Of a DNA stretch of 64,000 bases, positions 10,345 to 18,889 are shown piece by piece (positions within the stretch are counted from its first letter, which is position 1; every line of letters starts with the position of its first letter). Both the position numbers and the translations under genes were made by a program. The stretch covers positions 1-64,000 of the forward strand of contig CAVXSI010000022.1 of NCBI GenBank assembly GCA_963764365.1, given 5' to 3'. This DNA is from VRUE01 sp963764365 (GTDB lineage: Bacteria > Actinomycetota > Thermoleophilia > Solirubrobacterales > 70-9). Below the pieces are notes generated by a model. That model was not told the origin of the DNA. It did not search any database and saw only the letters and a program-made list of their open reading frames with translations.

Positions 10345-11916
10345 CTACAGCGGGATGTTGCCGTGCTTGCGCTTCGGCTGGTCGACGCGCTTGGAGTGCA
10401 GCATCCGCAGCGCCTTGACCAGCTTCGGGCGGGTTTCCCGCGGCTCGATCACGTCGTCGATGTAGCCGCGCTCGGCCGCCGAGTAGGGATTGGCGAAGTG
10501 GGCTTTGTAGTCGTCGATCAGCTTCTGGCGGCGCTCCTCGGGGGTCGGCGAGGCGGAGATGTCCTTGCGGTAGATGATGTTGACCGCCCCCTCCGGGCCC
10601 ATCACCGCGACCTCGGCGGTCGGCCAGGCGACGTTGAAGTCGGCCAGCATGTGCTTCGAGTTCATCACGTCGTAGGCGCCGCCGTAGGCCTTGCGGGTGA
10701 CCACGGTCAGCTTCGGCACGGTCGCCTCGGTGAAGGCGTAGAGCAGCTTGGCGCCGTGGCGGATGATCCCGTTCCACTCCTGGTCGGTGCCGGGCAGGAA
10801 GCCGGGGACATCCGTGAAGGTGAGGATCGGGACGTTGTAGGCGTCACAGGTGCGGACGAAGCGCGCCGCCTTCTCGGAGGCCTCGATGTCGAGCACGCCG
10901 GCGAGGTGGGCGGGCTGGTTGCCGACGATCCCGATCGGGAAGCCGTCGAGGCGCGAGAAGCCGCAGACGATGTTCTTGGCGAAGTGCTCGTGGACCTCGA
11001 AGAACTCCTCGTCGTCGACGACGCGGGCGATCACCTCGCGCATGTCGTAGGGCTTGGAGGGGTCGTCGGGGACGAGCGTGTCGAGCTCGGCGTCTTCGCG
11101 GTCGGGATCGTCCTCGGGCGCGAAGCGCGGCGGCGCCTCGAGGTTGTTCGAGGGCAGGAAGCCGAGCAGGTAGCGGACGTCCTCGAGGCAGCTCTCCTCG
11201 TCCTCGGCGGCGAAGTGGGCGACGCCCGACTTCGAGTTGTGGCTCATCGCCCCGCCCAACTCCTCGAACTCGACCTCCTCGCCGGTCACCGTCTTGATCA
11301 CTTCCGGGCCGGTGATGAACATGTGGCTGGTCTCTTTGACCATGAAGATGAAGTCGGTCATCGCCGGCGAGTAGACGGCGCCGCCGGCGCAGGGCCCCAT
11401 GATCAGGCTGATCTGCGGGATCACGCCGGAGCACTGGACGTTGCGGACGAAGACGTCGCCGTAGGCGCCGAGCGAGACGACGCCCTCCTGGATCCGGGCG
11501 CCGCCGGAGTCGTTGATCCCGATCACCGGCGCCCCGACCTGGGCGGCGAGGTCCATCACCTTGCACATCTTCTCCGCCATCACCTCGCCGAGGCTGCCGC
11601 CGAAGACGGTGAAGTCCTGCGAGAAGACGAAGACCGTGCGGCCGTCGATCGTGCCGTGGCCGGTGACGACGGCGTCGCCCCAGGGCCGCCGTTTCTGCAT
11701 CTCGAAGTCGTAGGTGCGGTGGCGGACGAAGGTGTCGAGCTCCTCGAAGGAGCCCGGGTCGAGCAGCTTCTCGACCCGCTCGCGGGCGGTCAGCTTGCCC
11801 TTCGCGTGCTGCTTCTCCACCGCCTCCTCGGAGGCGGAGTGGATCGCTTCCTCACGCAGCTCGCGCAGGTAGGCGAGCTTCTCCTCGTGGGTGACCGGAT
11901 TCCTCTCGCGCATCAT
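10345..11916 (-). CDS. pccB: Acyl-CoA (propionyl-CoA) carboxylase beta subunit
   Basis: About 523 residues, the usual length for the carboxyltransferase subunit, which moves CO2 from biotin to propionyl- or acetyl-CoA. The N-terminal half has LTARERVEKLLDPGSF and GINDSGGARIQEGV; the C-terminal half has TFTDVPGFLPGTDQE and AVMGPEGAVNIIYRK. It ends KRKHGNIPL, as PccB/AccD5 proteins typically do. Start taken as ATG at 11916; a TTG lies one codon earlier. It heads toward a mutase gene in the same orientation, so the cluster fits methylmalonyl-CoA metabolism. The biotinylated alpha subunit is not in the window. Confidence 0.93.
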   Translation of the reverse strand: MMRERNPVTHEEKLAYLRELREEAIHSASEEAVEKQHAKGKLTARERVEKLLDPGSFEELDTFVRHRTYDFEMQKRRPWGDAVVTGHGTIDGRTVFVFSQDFTVFGGSLGEVMAEKMCKVMDLAAQVGAPVIGINDSGGARIQEGVVSLGAYGDVFVRNVQCSGVIPQISLIMGPCAGGAVYSPAMTDFIFMVKETSHMFITGPEVIKTVTGEEVEFEELGGAMSHNSKSGVAHFAAEDEESCLEDVRYLLGFLPSNNLEAPPRFAPEDDPDREDAELDTLVPDDPSKPYDMREVIARVVDDEEFFEVHEHFAKNIVCGFSRLDGFPIGIVGNQPAHLAGVLDIEASEKAARFVRTCDAYNVPILTFTDVPGFLPGTDQEWNGIIRHGAKLLYAFTEATVPKLTVVTRKAYGGAYDVMNSKHMLADFNVAWPTAEVAVMGPEGAVNIIYRKDISASPTPEERRQKLIDDYKAHFANPYSAAERGYIDDVIEPRETRPKLVKALRMLHSKRVDQPKRKHGNIPL

Positions 11917-11959
11917 CAATGATCGCGCTTCGCTCGCTCCGCGCTCATGGCGCGGGAGT

Positions 11960-12172
11960 CTATTTCGTGAACGGCTGGCGCTGCGGCTCGGCCAGCCGGT
12001 CCAGGATCGACTCGAGGTCGCCCTCGGCCAGGCCGGAACCGTCCCCGGCCCGCACCTCGACCCGGGTGCCGAAGCCCTTCTCGGCCATCGTCACCTCGAC
12101 CCCCTCGACCCCGGCGACCAACTCGGCCAGCTCGGGCTCGGACTTCATCAGCGTCCGCGACACCTCGATCAT
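11960..12172 (-). CDS. Small protein between mutase and carboxylase genes
   Basis: 70 residues, ATG at 12172. No family recognised. It is acidic (SEPELAELVAGVEGVEV, then EGDLESILDRLAEPQ), predicted soluble, and begins only 18 bp after the mutase stop, so co-transcription with mutase and carboxylase is likely. Its size and position recall the epsilon subunits of actinobacterial acyl-CoA carboxylases, but the sequence does not show their usual C-terminal motif. That link is only a guess. Confidence 0.55.
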   Translation of the reverse strand: MIEVSRTLMKSEPELAELVAGVEGVEVTMAEKGFGTRVEVRAGDGSGLAEGDLESILDRLAEPQRQPFTK

Positions 12173-12190
12173 CCTCCGAGGGTTCGCGGC

Positions 12191-13819
12191 CTAGAAGAAT
12201 GCTCCTCCCCGGTACTCGCCGAAGATGTCGCGCATCGCGCCACAGACCTCGCCGATCGAGGCTTCGGCGGCGAGCGCGGCGCGGATCGGCGCCAGCAGGT
12301 TGCCGTCGCCGCGGGCGACCTCGCGCAGGGCGTCGAGCTTCGCCTCGACCGCGGCCCCGTCGCGGCGCTCCTTGAACGCCTTGAGGCGGGCGAGCTGGCG
12401 CTGCTCGGACTCGGGGTCGACGCGGAGGATGTCGACGTCGTCGATCTGGTCGGTGACGTATTTGTTGACCCCGACGACGACGTCCTGGCCGGACTTGTAG
12501 CGCTCGTGGTAGGAGGCCGCGGACTCCTCGATCTCCCTCTGCATGAAGTCCAGCGCCTCGACCGAGCCGCCCAGCTCCTCGACCTTGCCGATCAGCTCCC
12601 AGCTGCGCTGCTCGATCTCGTCGGTCAGCGACTCGACGAAGTAGGAGCCGGCGAAGGGGTCGACCGTGTCGGCGACGCCGGACTCGTGCGCCAGCACTTG
12701 CTGGGTCCGCAGGGCGATCCGCGCCGAGCGCTCGGTCGGCAGCGCCAGCGCCTCGTCGAAGCCGTTGGTGTGCAGCGACTGGGTGCCGCCGGCGACCGCG
12801 GCGAAGCCCTGCAGGGCGACGCGGATGATGTTGACCTCGGGCTGCTGGGCCTGCAGCGTGACGCCGCCGGTCTGGGTGTGGAAGCGGATCCTCATCGAGT
12901 TCGGGTCCTTGGCCCCGAACCGCTCGGCGACGATCTTCGCCCACATCCGCCGCACCGCGCGGAACTTGGCGACCTCCTGGAAGACGTTGTTGTGGCCGTT
13001 GAAGAAGAAGGCCAGCCGCGGCGCGAACTCGTCGATCTTCAAGCCGCGCTCGAGCGCCGCCTCGACGTAGGCGATCGCGTTGGAGAGGGTGAAGGCGACC
13101 TCCTGCACGGCCGAGCAGCCCTTCTCGCGGATGTGGTAGCCGGAAATCGAGATCGTGTTCCATTTCGGCACGTTCTCGCGGCAGTACTCGAAGATGTCGG
13201 TCGTCAGCCGCATCGTCGGCCCGGGCGGGTAGATGTAGTTGCCGCGCGCCATGTACTCCTTCAGCACGTCGTTCTGGACGGTGCCGCGCAGCTTCTCGGA
13301 GGGCACCCCCTGCTCCTCGCCGACCAACTCGTAGAGCAGCAGCAGGATCGCCGCCGGGGCGTTGATCGTCATCGAGGTCGAGACCTGGTCGAGCGGGATC
13401 TGCTCGAAGCAGATCCGCATGTCCTCGATCGTGTCGATCGGGACGCCGGTGCGGCCGACCTCGCCGTTGCAGAGCGGGTCGTCGGAGTCGCGGCCGAGCT
13501 GGGTCGGCAGGTCGAAGGCCATCGAGAGCCCGGTCGAGCCGTGCTCGATCAGGTAGCGGTAGCGCTCGTTGGTGTCTTCGGGGGTGGCGAAGCCGGCGTA
13601 CTGGCGCATCGTCCAGAGCCGGTCGCGGTACATCCCCTCATGGATGCCGCGGGTGAACGGCGGCTCGCCGGGCGCGCCGAGGCGCGCTTCCAGGTCGGGC
13701 GCGACGTCAGCCTCCGTGTAGAGGCGGTCGATCTCGATCCCGGAGTCAGTGAAGACGCGCTCGTCGTCGGGGCCGACCAGCGGCGCGATCGTGCGCTGGT
13801 CCTCGGCGGAATCGGCCAT
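12191..13819 (-). CDS. Methylmalonyl-CoA mutase family, large (substrate-binding) subunit
   Basis: 542 residues. It carries the N-terminal TIM-barrel domain only; the B12-binding domain must be a separate protein elsewhere. Family motifs: TMRQYAGFATPEDTNERY, GLSMAFDLPTQLGRDSD, GTVQNDVLKEYMARGNYIYPP and RIRFHTQTGGVTLQAQQPEVN. The Tyr in RQYAGF and the Arg in YMARG are the residue types found in methylmalonyl-CoA mutases, where isobutyryl-type mutases differ. That favours methylmalonyl-CoA as substrate, though other acyl-CoA mutases are possible. The ATG overlaps the stop of the upstream uxs gene by one base. Confidence 0.88.
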   Translation of the reverse strand: MADSAEDQRTIAPLVGPDDERVFTDSGIEIDRLYTEADVAPDLEARLGAPGEPPFTRGIHEGMYRDRLWTMRQYAGFATPEDTNERYRYLIEHGSTGLSMAFDLPTQLGRDSDDPLCNGEVGRTGVPIDTIEDMRICFEQIPLDQVSTSMTINAPAAILLLLYELVGEEQGVPSEKLRGTVQNDVLKEYMARGNYIYPPGPTMRLTTDIFEYCRENVPKWNTISISGYHIREKGCSAVQEVAFTLSNAIAYVEAALERGLKIDEFAPRLAFFFNGHNNVFQEVAKFRAVRRMWAKIVAERFGAKDPNSMRIRFHTQTGGVTLQAQQPEVNIIRVALQGFAAVAGGTQSLHTNGFDEALALPTERSARIALRTQQVLAHESGVADTVDPFAGSYFVESLTDEIEQRSWELIGKVEELGGSVEALDFMQREIEESAASYHERYKSGQDVVVGVNKYVTDQIDDVDILRVDPESEQRQLARLKAFKERRDGAAVEAKLDALREVARGDGNLLAPIRAALAAEASIGEVCGAMRDIFGEYRGGAFF

Positions 13820-14766
13820 CAGTCGGTCGCGCCGACCAGCCGCTCGACGCCGGAGCGCTCGATCGTCTTGCGCAGACCCTCGCGCAGCTCGACCTCGGGC
13901 CCCCAGCCGAGCAGGTCGCGGGCGCGGGCGATGTCGGGCCGGCGCTGCTGCGGGTCGTCGACCGGCAGCGGCTCGTGGACGATCTCCGAGCCGGAATCGG
14001 TCACCTCGATCACCGCCTGGGCCAGCTCCAGCAGGGTGAACTCGTCCGGGTTGCCGATGTTGACCGGCAGGTGGGCGTCGGACTCGGCCAGGGCGACGAT
14101 GCCGCGGATCAGGTCGTCGACGTAGCAGAAGCTGCGGGTCTGGCTGCCGTCGCCGAACACGGTCAACTGCTGGTCCTGCAGCGCCTGGCGGAGGAAGGTC
14201 GGGATCGCCCGCCCGTCGTGGGCGCGCATCCGCGGGCCGTAGGTGTTGAAGATCCGCACGATCGAGGTGTCGAGGCCCTGCTGGCGGTGGTAGGCCATCG
14301 TCAACGCCTCCGCGTAGCGCTTCGCCTCGTCGTAGACCCCGCGCGGGCCGATCGGGTTGACGTGGCCCCAGTAGCCCTCGGTCTGGGGGTGGACCTGGGG
14401 GTCGCCGTAGACCTCGCTGGTCGAGGCGATCAGGAAGCGCGCCCGCTTGAACTTGGCGAGGCCGAGCATGTGGTGGGTGCCGTGGGAGCCGACCTTGAGC
14501 GTGTGCAGGGGCAGCCGCAGGTAGTCGATCGGGCTGGCCGGCGAGGCGAGGTGATAGACGAAGTCGACCGGCTCGGGAATCTCGACCCGCTCGGTGATGT
14601 CGATGTTGCGGAACTCGAAGCGCTCGTCGCGGATGTGCTCGATGTTCTGCAGCGAGCCGGTCTCGAGATTGTCGACGCAGATCACCGCGTGCCCCTGCTC
14701 GAGCAGGTGCTCGCAGAGATGCGAACCGAGGAAGCCGGCGCCGCCGGTGACTACGCATGTGCTCAT
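13819..14766 (-). CDS. UDP-glucuronate decarboxylase (UDP-xylose synthase)
   Basis: 315 residues, extended SDR fold. NAD-binding GGAGFLGSHL at residues 8-17, then VYHLASPASPIDY, ASTSEVYGDP, the active-site YDEAKR (YxxxK), RIFNTYGPRM and RSFCYVDDL. The ASPASP and GPRGVYDEAKR segments point to UDP-glucuronic acid decarboxylase, which makes UDP-xylose for envelope polysaccharide. It overlaps the mutase gene, which is metabolically unrelated, and is divergent from the sigma-factor gene. Confidence 0.88.
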   Translation of the reverse strand: MSTCVVTGGAGFLGSHLCEHLLEQGHAVICVDNLETGSLQNIEHIRDERFEFRNIDITERVEIPEPVDFVYHLASPASPIDYLRLPLHTLKVGSHGTHHMLGLAKFKRARFLIASTSEVYGDPQVHPQTEGYWGHVNPIGPRGVYDEAKRYAEALTMAYHRQQGLDTSIVRIFNTYGPRMRAHDGRAIPTFLRQALQDQQLTVFGDGSQTRSFCYVDDLIRGIVALAESDAHLPVNIGNPDEFTLLELAQAVIEVTDSGSEIVHEPLPVDDPQQRRPDIARARDLLGWGPEVELREGLRKTIERSGVERLVGATD

Positions 14767-14931
14767 CGTCCGGCCGATGCTACCGGTGGACGGCGGGCCG
14801 CGTGCCGCGATCCATTTGCTGCAATTTCCGAACTTTCAGCCCGTCCATGCGTCCAGCAGGGGGGAGAGATCGGCCCCGCAGTGGGCTCTACATAGCATGT
14901 TCGCGCGGCGGAGTGAACCGGTGCAGGGGGG

Positions 14932-16185
14932 GTGCAGCCGGTGGCGGGGCTGACAGCCGAAGAGACAGCGGGGCGCAAGCGCGCGGCCGTCGAATTGATC
15001 GCCCGCGACGGCGACCAGCTGCGGCGGACGGCGCTCCGCTACTCGCTCTGCGTCGAGGACGCCGAGGACGCCTACCAGCGCGCGATCGAGATCGTCCTCT
15101 TGAAAGCGCCCAGTGAGCGCCCGCGCGAGCTCGGGCGTTGGACGCAGACGGTGGTCAAGCACGAGGCGCTGGCGATCCGCGCCAACCGCGAACGGCTGCT
15201 CGGAAACCCCGCCGACGAGGGCGAGGGACCGGACCCGGTGACGCTGATCCCGGCGCCCGGCGACGGCCCGGACATGCGGGCGGAACGGCGCGAACGGGTC
15301 GCCCGCAGCCGCGAGGCCCTGCAGGCGCTGAAGCCGGCCGAGCTGCGGGCGCTGACCCTGCTTGCCGCCGGCTACTCCTACGCCGAGATCGGCGAGATCA
15401 CGGGTTTCAGCAGGACGAAGATCAACCGCTGCCTCGCCGAGGGGCGCGAGCGCTTCCGCCGGATCGTCGCCGGCAGCGAGAGCGGCAGTCGCTGCACCGA
15501 GCTGGCGCCGCTGCTGTCCGCCTTCTGCGATGGCGAAGCCAGCCCCGGCGACGCGGCTGCCGTGCGCGAGCATCTGCGGGCCTGCGCCCCCTGCCGCGCC
15601 GCGATGCGCTCCTACCGCGCGGCGCCGGCCACGGTCGCGGCGCTGGCCCCGGCCCTGCCGGCCTCCCGCTCGCTGCTGGAGCGGGGACAGGACCTGCTCG
15701 CCGGCCTCTACGCGCGACTGCCCGGAGGCGGGGCCGCGACCGAATCGTCACTCGGCCAGGTGGCCGCCGCGGGCGGCACGCGAGGCGCCGGGATGGCGGC
15801 GCTGGCGAAGGTGCTGGCGATCTGCGCCGGCACCGTCGGAGGCGCCGCCGCCTGCGTCGCCACGGGGGTGGTCCCGGCGCCGCTCGGCCTGGCGCCCGAA
15901 CAGCGGCATGCGCCGAAGGTCGAGCATGTCTCCCGCCAAGCGCTCGAGCAGGGCGAACCGAGCGGGGTCGAATATCAGCCGGCGCCCGAACCGGCGCCGC
16001 AGCCGAAGCCCGCACAGAAGGGGGCGGGGGAAAAGGCCCCGGTCGGCGAAGCCGCGCCGGCGGCAAGCGAAGCGCGCGCCGGCGCGGTCGAATACGCGCC
16101 CCCGCCGGCTCCACCGCCGGCGGCGGAAGCGAGCGCACCGTCGGCGGGATCGAGCGGCAGCGCCGCCGGAGAGTTCGGGCCATGA
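14932..16185 (+). CDS. ECF sigma factor fused to a zinc-finger anti-sigma domain
   Basis: 417 residues from GTG at 14932, preceded by CAGGGGGG. Residues about 15-90 form sigma-70 region 2 (DQLRRTALRYSLCVEDAEDAYQRA). Residues about 125-180 are region 4 (LTLLAAGYSYAEIGEITGFSRTKINRCL). Next comes a short zf-HC2-like motif, H-x3-C-x2-C in VREHLRACAPCRAAM, then a likely membrane segment (LAKVLAICAGTVGGAAACVATG) and a Pro/Ala-rich exterior tail. I read this as sigma and anti-sigma in one chain, held at the membrane until release. The stop overlaps the ATG of the secreted protein gene, a probable target or sensor partner. Confidence 0.8.
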   Translation: MQPVAGLTAEETAGRKRAAVELIARDGDQLRRTALRYSLCVEDAEDAYQRAIEIVLLKAPSERPRELGRWTQTVVKHEALAIRANRERLLGNPADEGEGPDPVTLIPAPGDGPDMRAERRERVARSREALQALKPAELRALTLLAAGYSYAEIGEITGFSRTKINRCLAEGRERFRRIVAGSESGSRCTELAPLLSAFCDGEASPGDAAAVREHLRACAPCRAAMRSYRAAPATVAALAPALPASRSLLERGQDLLAGLYARLPGGGAATESSLGQVAAAGGTRGAGMAALAKVLAICAGTVGGAAACVATGVVPAPLGLAPEQRHAPKVEHVSRQALEQGEPSGVEYQPAPEPAPQPKPAQKGAGEKAPVGEAAPAASEARAGAVEYAPPPAPPPAAEASAPSAGSSGSAAGEFGP

Positions 16186-18269
16186 GGCCTCGAGGCGCTT
16201 TCTTCGGCCTGCGCCCGACCGGAGCGACCGGCGGGCTGGCGGCAGCCGCGGCAAGCGCCGCCTGCCTGCTCGTCGTCGCCGCCACAGCCGGCGCCGCTCC
16301 GCCGCCTCCGTCCGGCCTCGAAGTCGTGGGCGGCGAGGACACCTGGCACCCGGACCGCTCTTTCGGCTTGTACTGGACCAACCCACCCGGCGTCGCCGCC
16401 GTCGACTACATGGTCGAAGACCCCTCGGGCGGGATCCACATCGCCCCGCGGCGCATCGGGTGGGCGGCGAGCTCGATCGAGTCGATCCAGATCGGGGGCC
16501 TGCCCGGCACCTACGTCGCCAGGGTCTGGCTCGAGAGCTCCACGGGAGAGGCGGGCGCGGCGGCGGAGGCAAGGCTGCGTTTCGACGACACGCGGCCACC
16601 GCCGGTTCAGCCCCTGCCGGCGGACGCCTGGGTGGGACGGGCCGACTTCCCGCTCTCGATCCAGCTCACCCCCCGGGCCGGGAGCAGGCCGCCGTCCGGG
16701 CTGCGCGGCTTCGCCGTCTCCGTCGACCGGACCAGAGATGCCGAGCCGTGCGCCGCCCTCGACCGTTGCAGCGAGGGAGAAACCGACGTGCAGGGGGCGG
16801 ACAGCGGCTCGTTCCCGATCGCCTTGCTGCCGGAGGGGACCAGCTACGTCCACGCCGTCGCCGTCTCCGGCGCCGGGTTCAGGTCGGCGGTGGCCGGCGA
16901 GGCCCACCTGCAAGTCGACGAGACGGCGCCGGCGGTGAGCCTGAGCGGCGCGCCGCCGGGCTGGTCGAACCGGCCGCTGAGCCTGGTCGCGACCGCAAGC
17001 GACGCCGGCTCCGGCATGCAGCCGGGCGCCGGGCGCTCGGCGCCGTTCACGGCGATCCGGATCGACGGCGGCAGGCCGATCGCGGCCGACGGCGGCTCCG
17101 TCTCCGCCGGTCTGTTCGCGGAGGGGGTCCACACGGTCGCCTACTACGCCCGCGACCTGGCGGGCAACGTCGACGACGGCGGCAGCAGCAACGGCGTCGC
17201 CAATCCCGACCCGAAGACCGCCACCGTGCGGATCGACCGAACCGCGCCGCGGATCTCCTTCGCCAACGCCCAGGACCCGCTCGAGCCGGAGCTGATCCGG
17301 GCTCGCGTCGCCGACGACCTCTCCGGGCCGGACAGCTCCGGCGGCTGGATCGGGATCCGCCGCGCCGGCTCCGGCGACGCGTTCGTGCCGTTGCCACCCG
17401 CCGCCGGCCCCGGCGACGAGCTGCGCGCCCGCTGGGACTCCGACGCCTACCCGCCGGGCGCCTATGAATTCGAGGCGACCGGCCGCGATCGCGCCGGCAA
17501 CGCCGCCGTGTCCTCGCGTCGCGCCGACGGAGTGCCGATGCTCCTTCCCAACCCGCTCAAGCTCGCCACCGCAATCAGCGTCGGCTTCGACGCCGGCTCG
17601 CCGCGGCGCTGTGGACGGCAGCGGGGGCGGCGGCGCTGCCGGCGACCGCAGAGCGGCGAGCGGCGCCGACTGCTGCCGAGGCGCACGGCCCCCTATGGGC
17701 GGAGCGTCCTCCTCCGCGGCCGGCTGCAAAACGCCGCCGGCTCGCCGCTCGGGGTGAGCGAGCCGGTGCGGGTAATCGAGAGCCCTGCCGGCGGCGCGAC
17801 TTCGACGTCGACGGTCTGGACGGACGCGAGCGGCGCCTTCGCCTTCCGCCTTCCCCGCGGTTCGAGCCGCGAGGTCCGGGTCGCCTTCGCAGGCTCCCCG
17901 ACCCTGACCCGCTCGACCAGCGGGCCGCTCGAGCTGAAGGTGCGGAGTGCGGTGCGGCTGCGCGCGTCGGCGGCGACGGCGCGCGTCGGCGGCGCGCCGG
18001 TCGTCTTCAACGGGCGGATCGAGGCCGCGCCCGGGACGATCCCGGCGAGCGGCCGGCCGGTCGAGCTGCAGTTCCGGCTGCCCGGCCTGCCGTGGAGCGG
18101 GTTCCGCACCGTTCGCACCGACCGGCACGGCCGCTTCCGCTACGCCTACCGGTTCAGCGACGACGACAGCCGCGGGGCGCGCTTCCAGTTCCGCGCCTAC
18201 GCGGCCGCGGAGGACGGCTGGCCGTACGAGCCGGGCGGCTCGCTGCCGGTGCTGGTGCGAGGGCTCTGA
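16182..18269 (+). CDS. Secreted protein with Ig-like/bacterial surface repeats
   Basis: 695 residues; ATG overlaps the preceding stop (ATGA). Signal peptide LAAAAASAACLLVVAATAGAA, then a beta-rich ectodomain with recurrent FDDTRPP / VDETAPAV / IDRTAPRI units and YYARDLAGNVDD, GRDRAGN. These are typical of Ig-like or Big-type extracellular repeats. Near residues 470-500 a strongly basic patch (RRCGRQRGRRRCRRP) interrupts the fold. The end resembles carboxypeptidase-regulatory-like beta domains (TDASGAFAFRLP, TDRHGRFRYAYRF). Exact function unknown; transcriptional coupling suggests it works with the upstream sigma/anti-sigma protein. Confidence 0.7.
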   Translation: MRPRGAFFGLRPTGATGGLAAAAASAACLLVVAATAGAAPPPPSGLEVVGGEDTWHPDRSFGLYWTNPPGVAAVDYMVEDPSGGIHIAPRRIGWAASSIESIQIGGLPGTYVARVWLESSTGEAGAAAEARLRFDDTRPPPVQPLPADAWVGRADFPLSIQLTPRAGSRPPSGLRGFAVSVDRTRDAEPCAALDRCSEGETDVQGADSGSFPIALLPEGTSYVHAVAVSGAGFRSAVAGEAHLQVDETAPAVSLSGAPPGWSNRPLSLVATASDAGSGMQPGAGRSAPFTAIRIDGGRPIAADGGSVSAGLFAEGVHTVAYYARDLAGNVDDGGSSNGVANPDPKTATVRIDRTAPRISFANAQDPLEPELIRARVADDLSGPDSSGGWIGIRRAGSGDAFVPLPPAAGPGDELRARWDSDAYPPGAYEFEATGRDRAGNAAVSSRRADGVPMLLPNPLKLATAISVGFDAGSPRRCGRQRGRRRCRRPQSGERRRLLPRRTAPYGRSVLLRGRLQNAAGSPLGVSEPVRVIESPAGGATSTSTVWTDASGAFAFRLPRGSSREVRVAFAGSPTLTRSTSGPLELKVRSAVRLRASAATARVGGAPVVFNGRIEAAPGTIPASGRPVELQFRLPGLPWSGFRTVRTDRHGRFRYAYRFSDDDSRGARFQFRAYAAAEDGWPYEPGGSLPVLVRGL

Positions 18270-18314
18270 ACCTGAGGGCGCGGGGCGAACGGCCCCCGCC
18301 CTCAGAGCCGGCTG

Positions 18315-18794
18315 CTACCGGAGGGCAGCCACCTGGTCGACGAGGCTCTGCGCCCGGTTGGCCTGCTCTTCGACCGCTTTGCGGACGCGCTGCTCGACCT
18401 CGCTGCGGTTGCGTTTCAGGGTCGTCTCGACCCTGCGCTGCCGTTTGCGCGCCTCGCGCTCGACCCGGTTGCGCGTCTTGCGCGCTTCGGTGGTCGCCTT
18501 GCGGCGGGCCGAGGAACCGCGTCGCTCGGTGCGCTTGACCGTGCGGCGCAGGCGGGTGCCGTAGGACTTGAGCTGCTTCTCGGCGGCGTTGCGGCCGCTG
18601 AACGGCTCGACCAGATCGGCGACGCGATCGCCGACCTCGAGGACGGCGCCGACCGGCACGTCGACGGCGCTCTCGGCGACCGAGCGGACCTGCTCGGCGC
18701 GCGTCGGCACCGGGGCGGCCTTCGCCTGGCTTTTCGCCTTCGCCTGCGGTTTCGGTTTGCTGTTGCTGCTCGATTTGCTGCTTTGGGTGGCCAT
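18315..18794 (-). CDS. Basic Lys/Arg/Ala-rich helical protein under probable LexA control
   Basis: 159 residues. An N-terminal Lys/Ser/Ala-rich tail (about residues 1-28) is followed by a hydrophobic-helical part (AESAVDVPVGAVLEVGDRVADLVEPF). Then comes a long highly basic helix (RTVKRTERRGSSARRKATTEARK...), likely coiled coil. No family recognised; composition resembles histone-like, DNA-binding or granule-associated proteins. Two tandem LexA-type operators lie 55-82 bp upstream of the ATG, so induction by DNA damage is a reasonable inference. Confidence 0.65.
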   Translation of the reverse strand: MATQSSKSSSNSKPKPQAKAKSQAKAAPVPTRAEQVRSVAESAVDVPVGAVLEVGDRVADLVEPFSGRNAAEKQLKSYGTRLRRTVKRTERRGSSARRKATTEARKTRNRVEREARKRQRRVETTLKRNRSEVEQRVRKAVEEQANRAQSLVDQVAALR

Positions 18795-18848
18795 CTAGGA
18801 TCAATCCCTTCGGGGAGTCGGGGCTGTGGGCAGGGTCACGAGTGTAGC

Positions 18849-18876
18849 GAACATATGTTCTTCCGAACACCTGTTC
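18849..18876 (-). promoter_or_regulatory. Two tandem LexA (SOS) boxes
   Basis: GAACATATGTTC (18849-18860) and GAACACCTGTTC (18865-18876) both match GAAC-N4-GTTC, the operator type of Gram-positive LexA. They are spaced 16 bp start to start. The nearest downstream gene on the minus strand is the basic protein at 18315-18794. Confidence 0.8.
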
Positions 18877-18889
18877 TTAAGAGTCGGCG

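Noticed and set aside
10363..11922. 519-codon plus-strand open frame opposite pccB
   Set aside because: Composition (Val/Gly/Asp/His/Leu with no family motifs) is typical of an antisense shadow of a high-GC gene.
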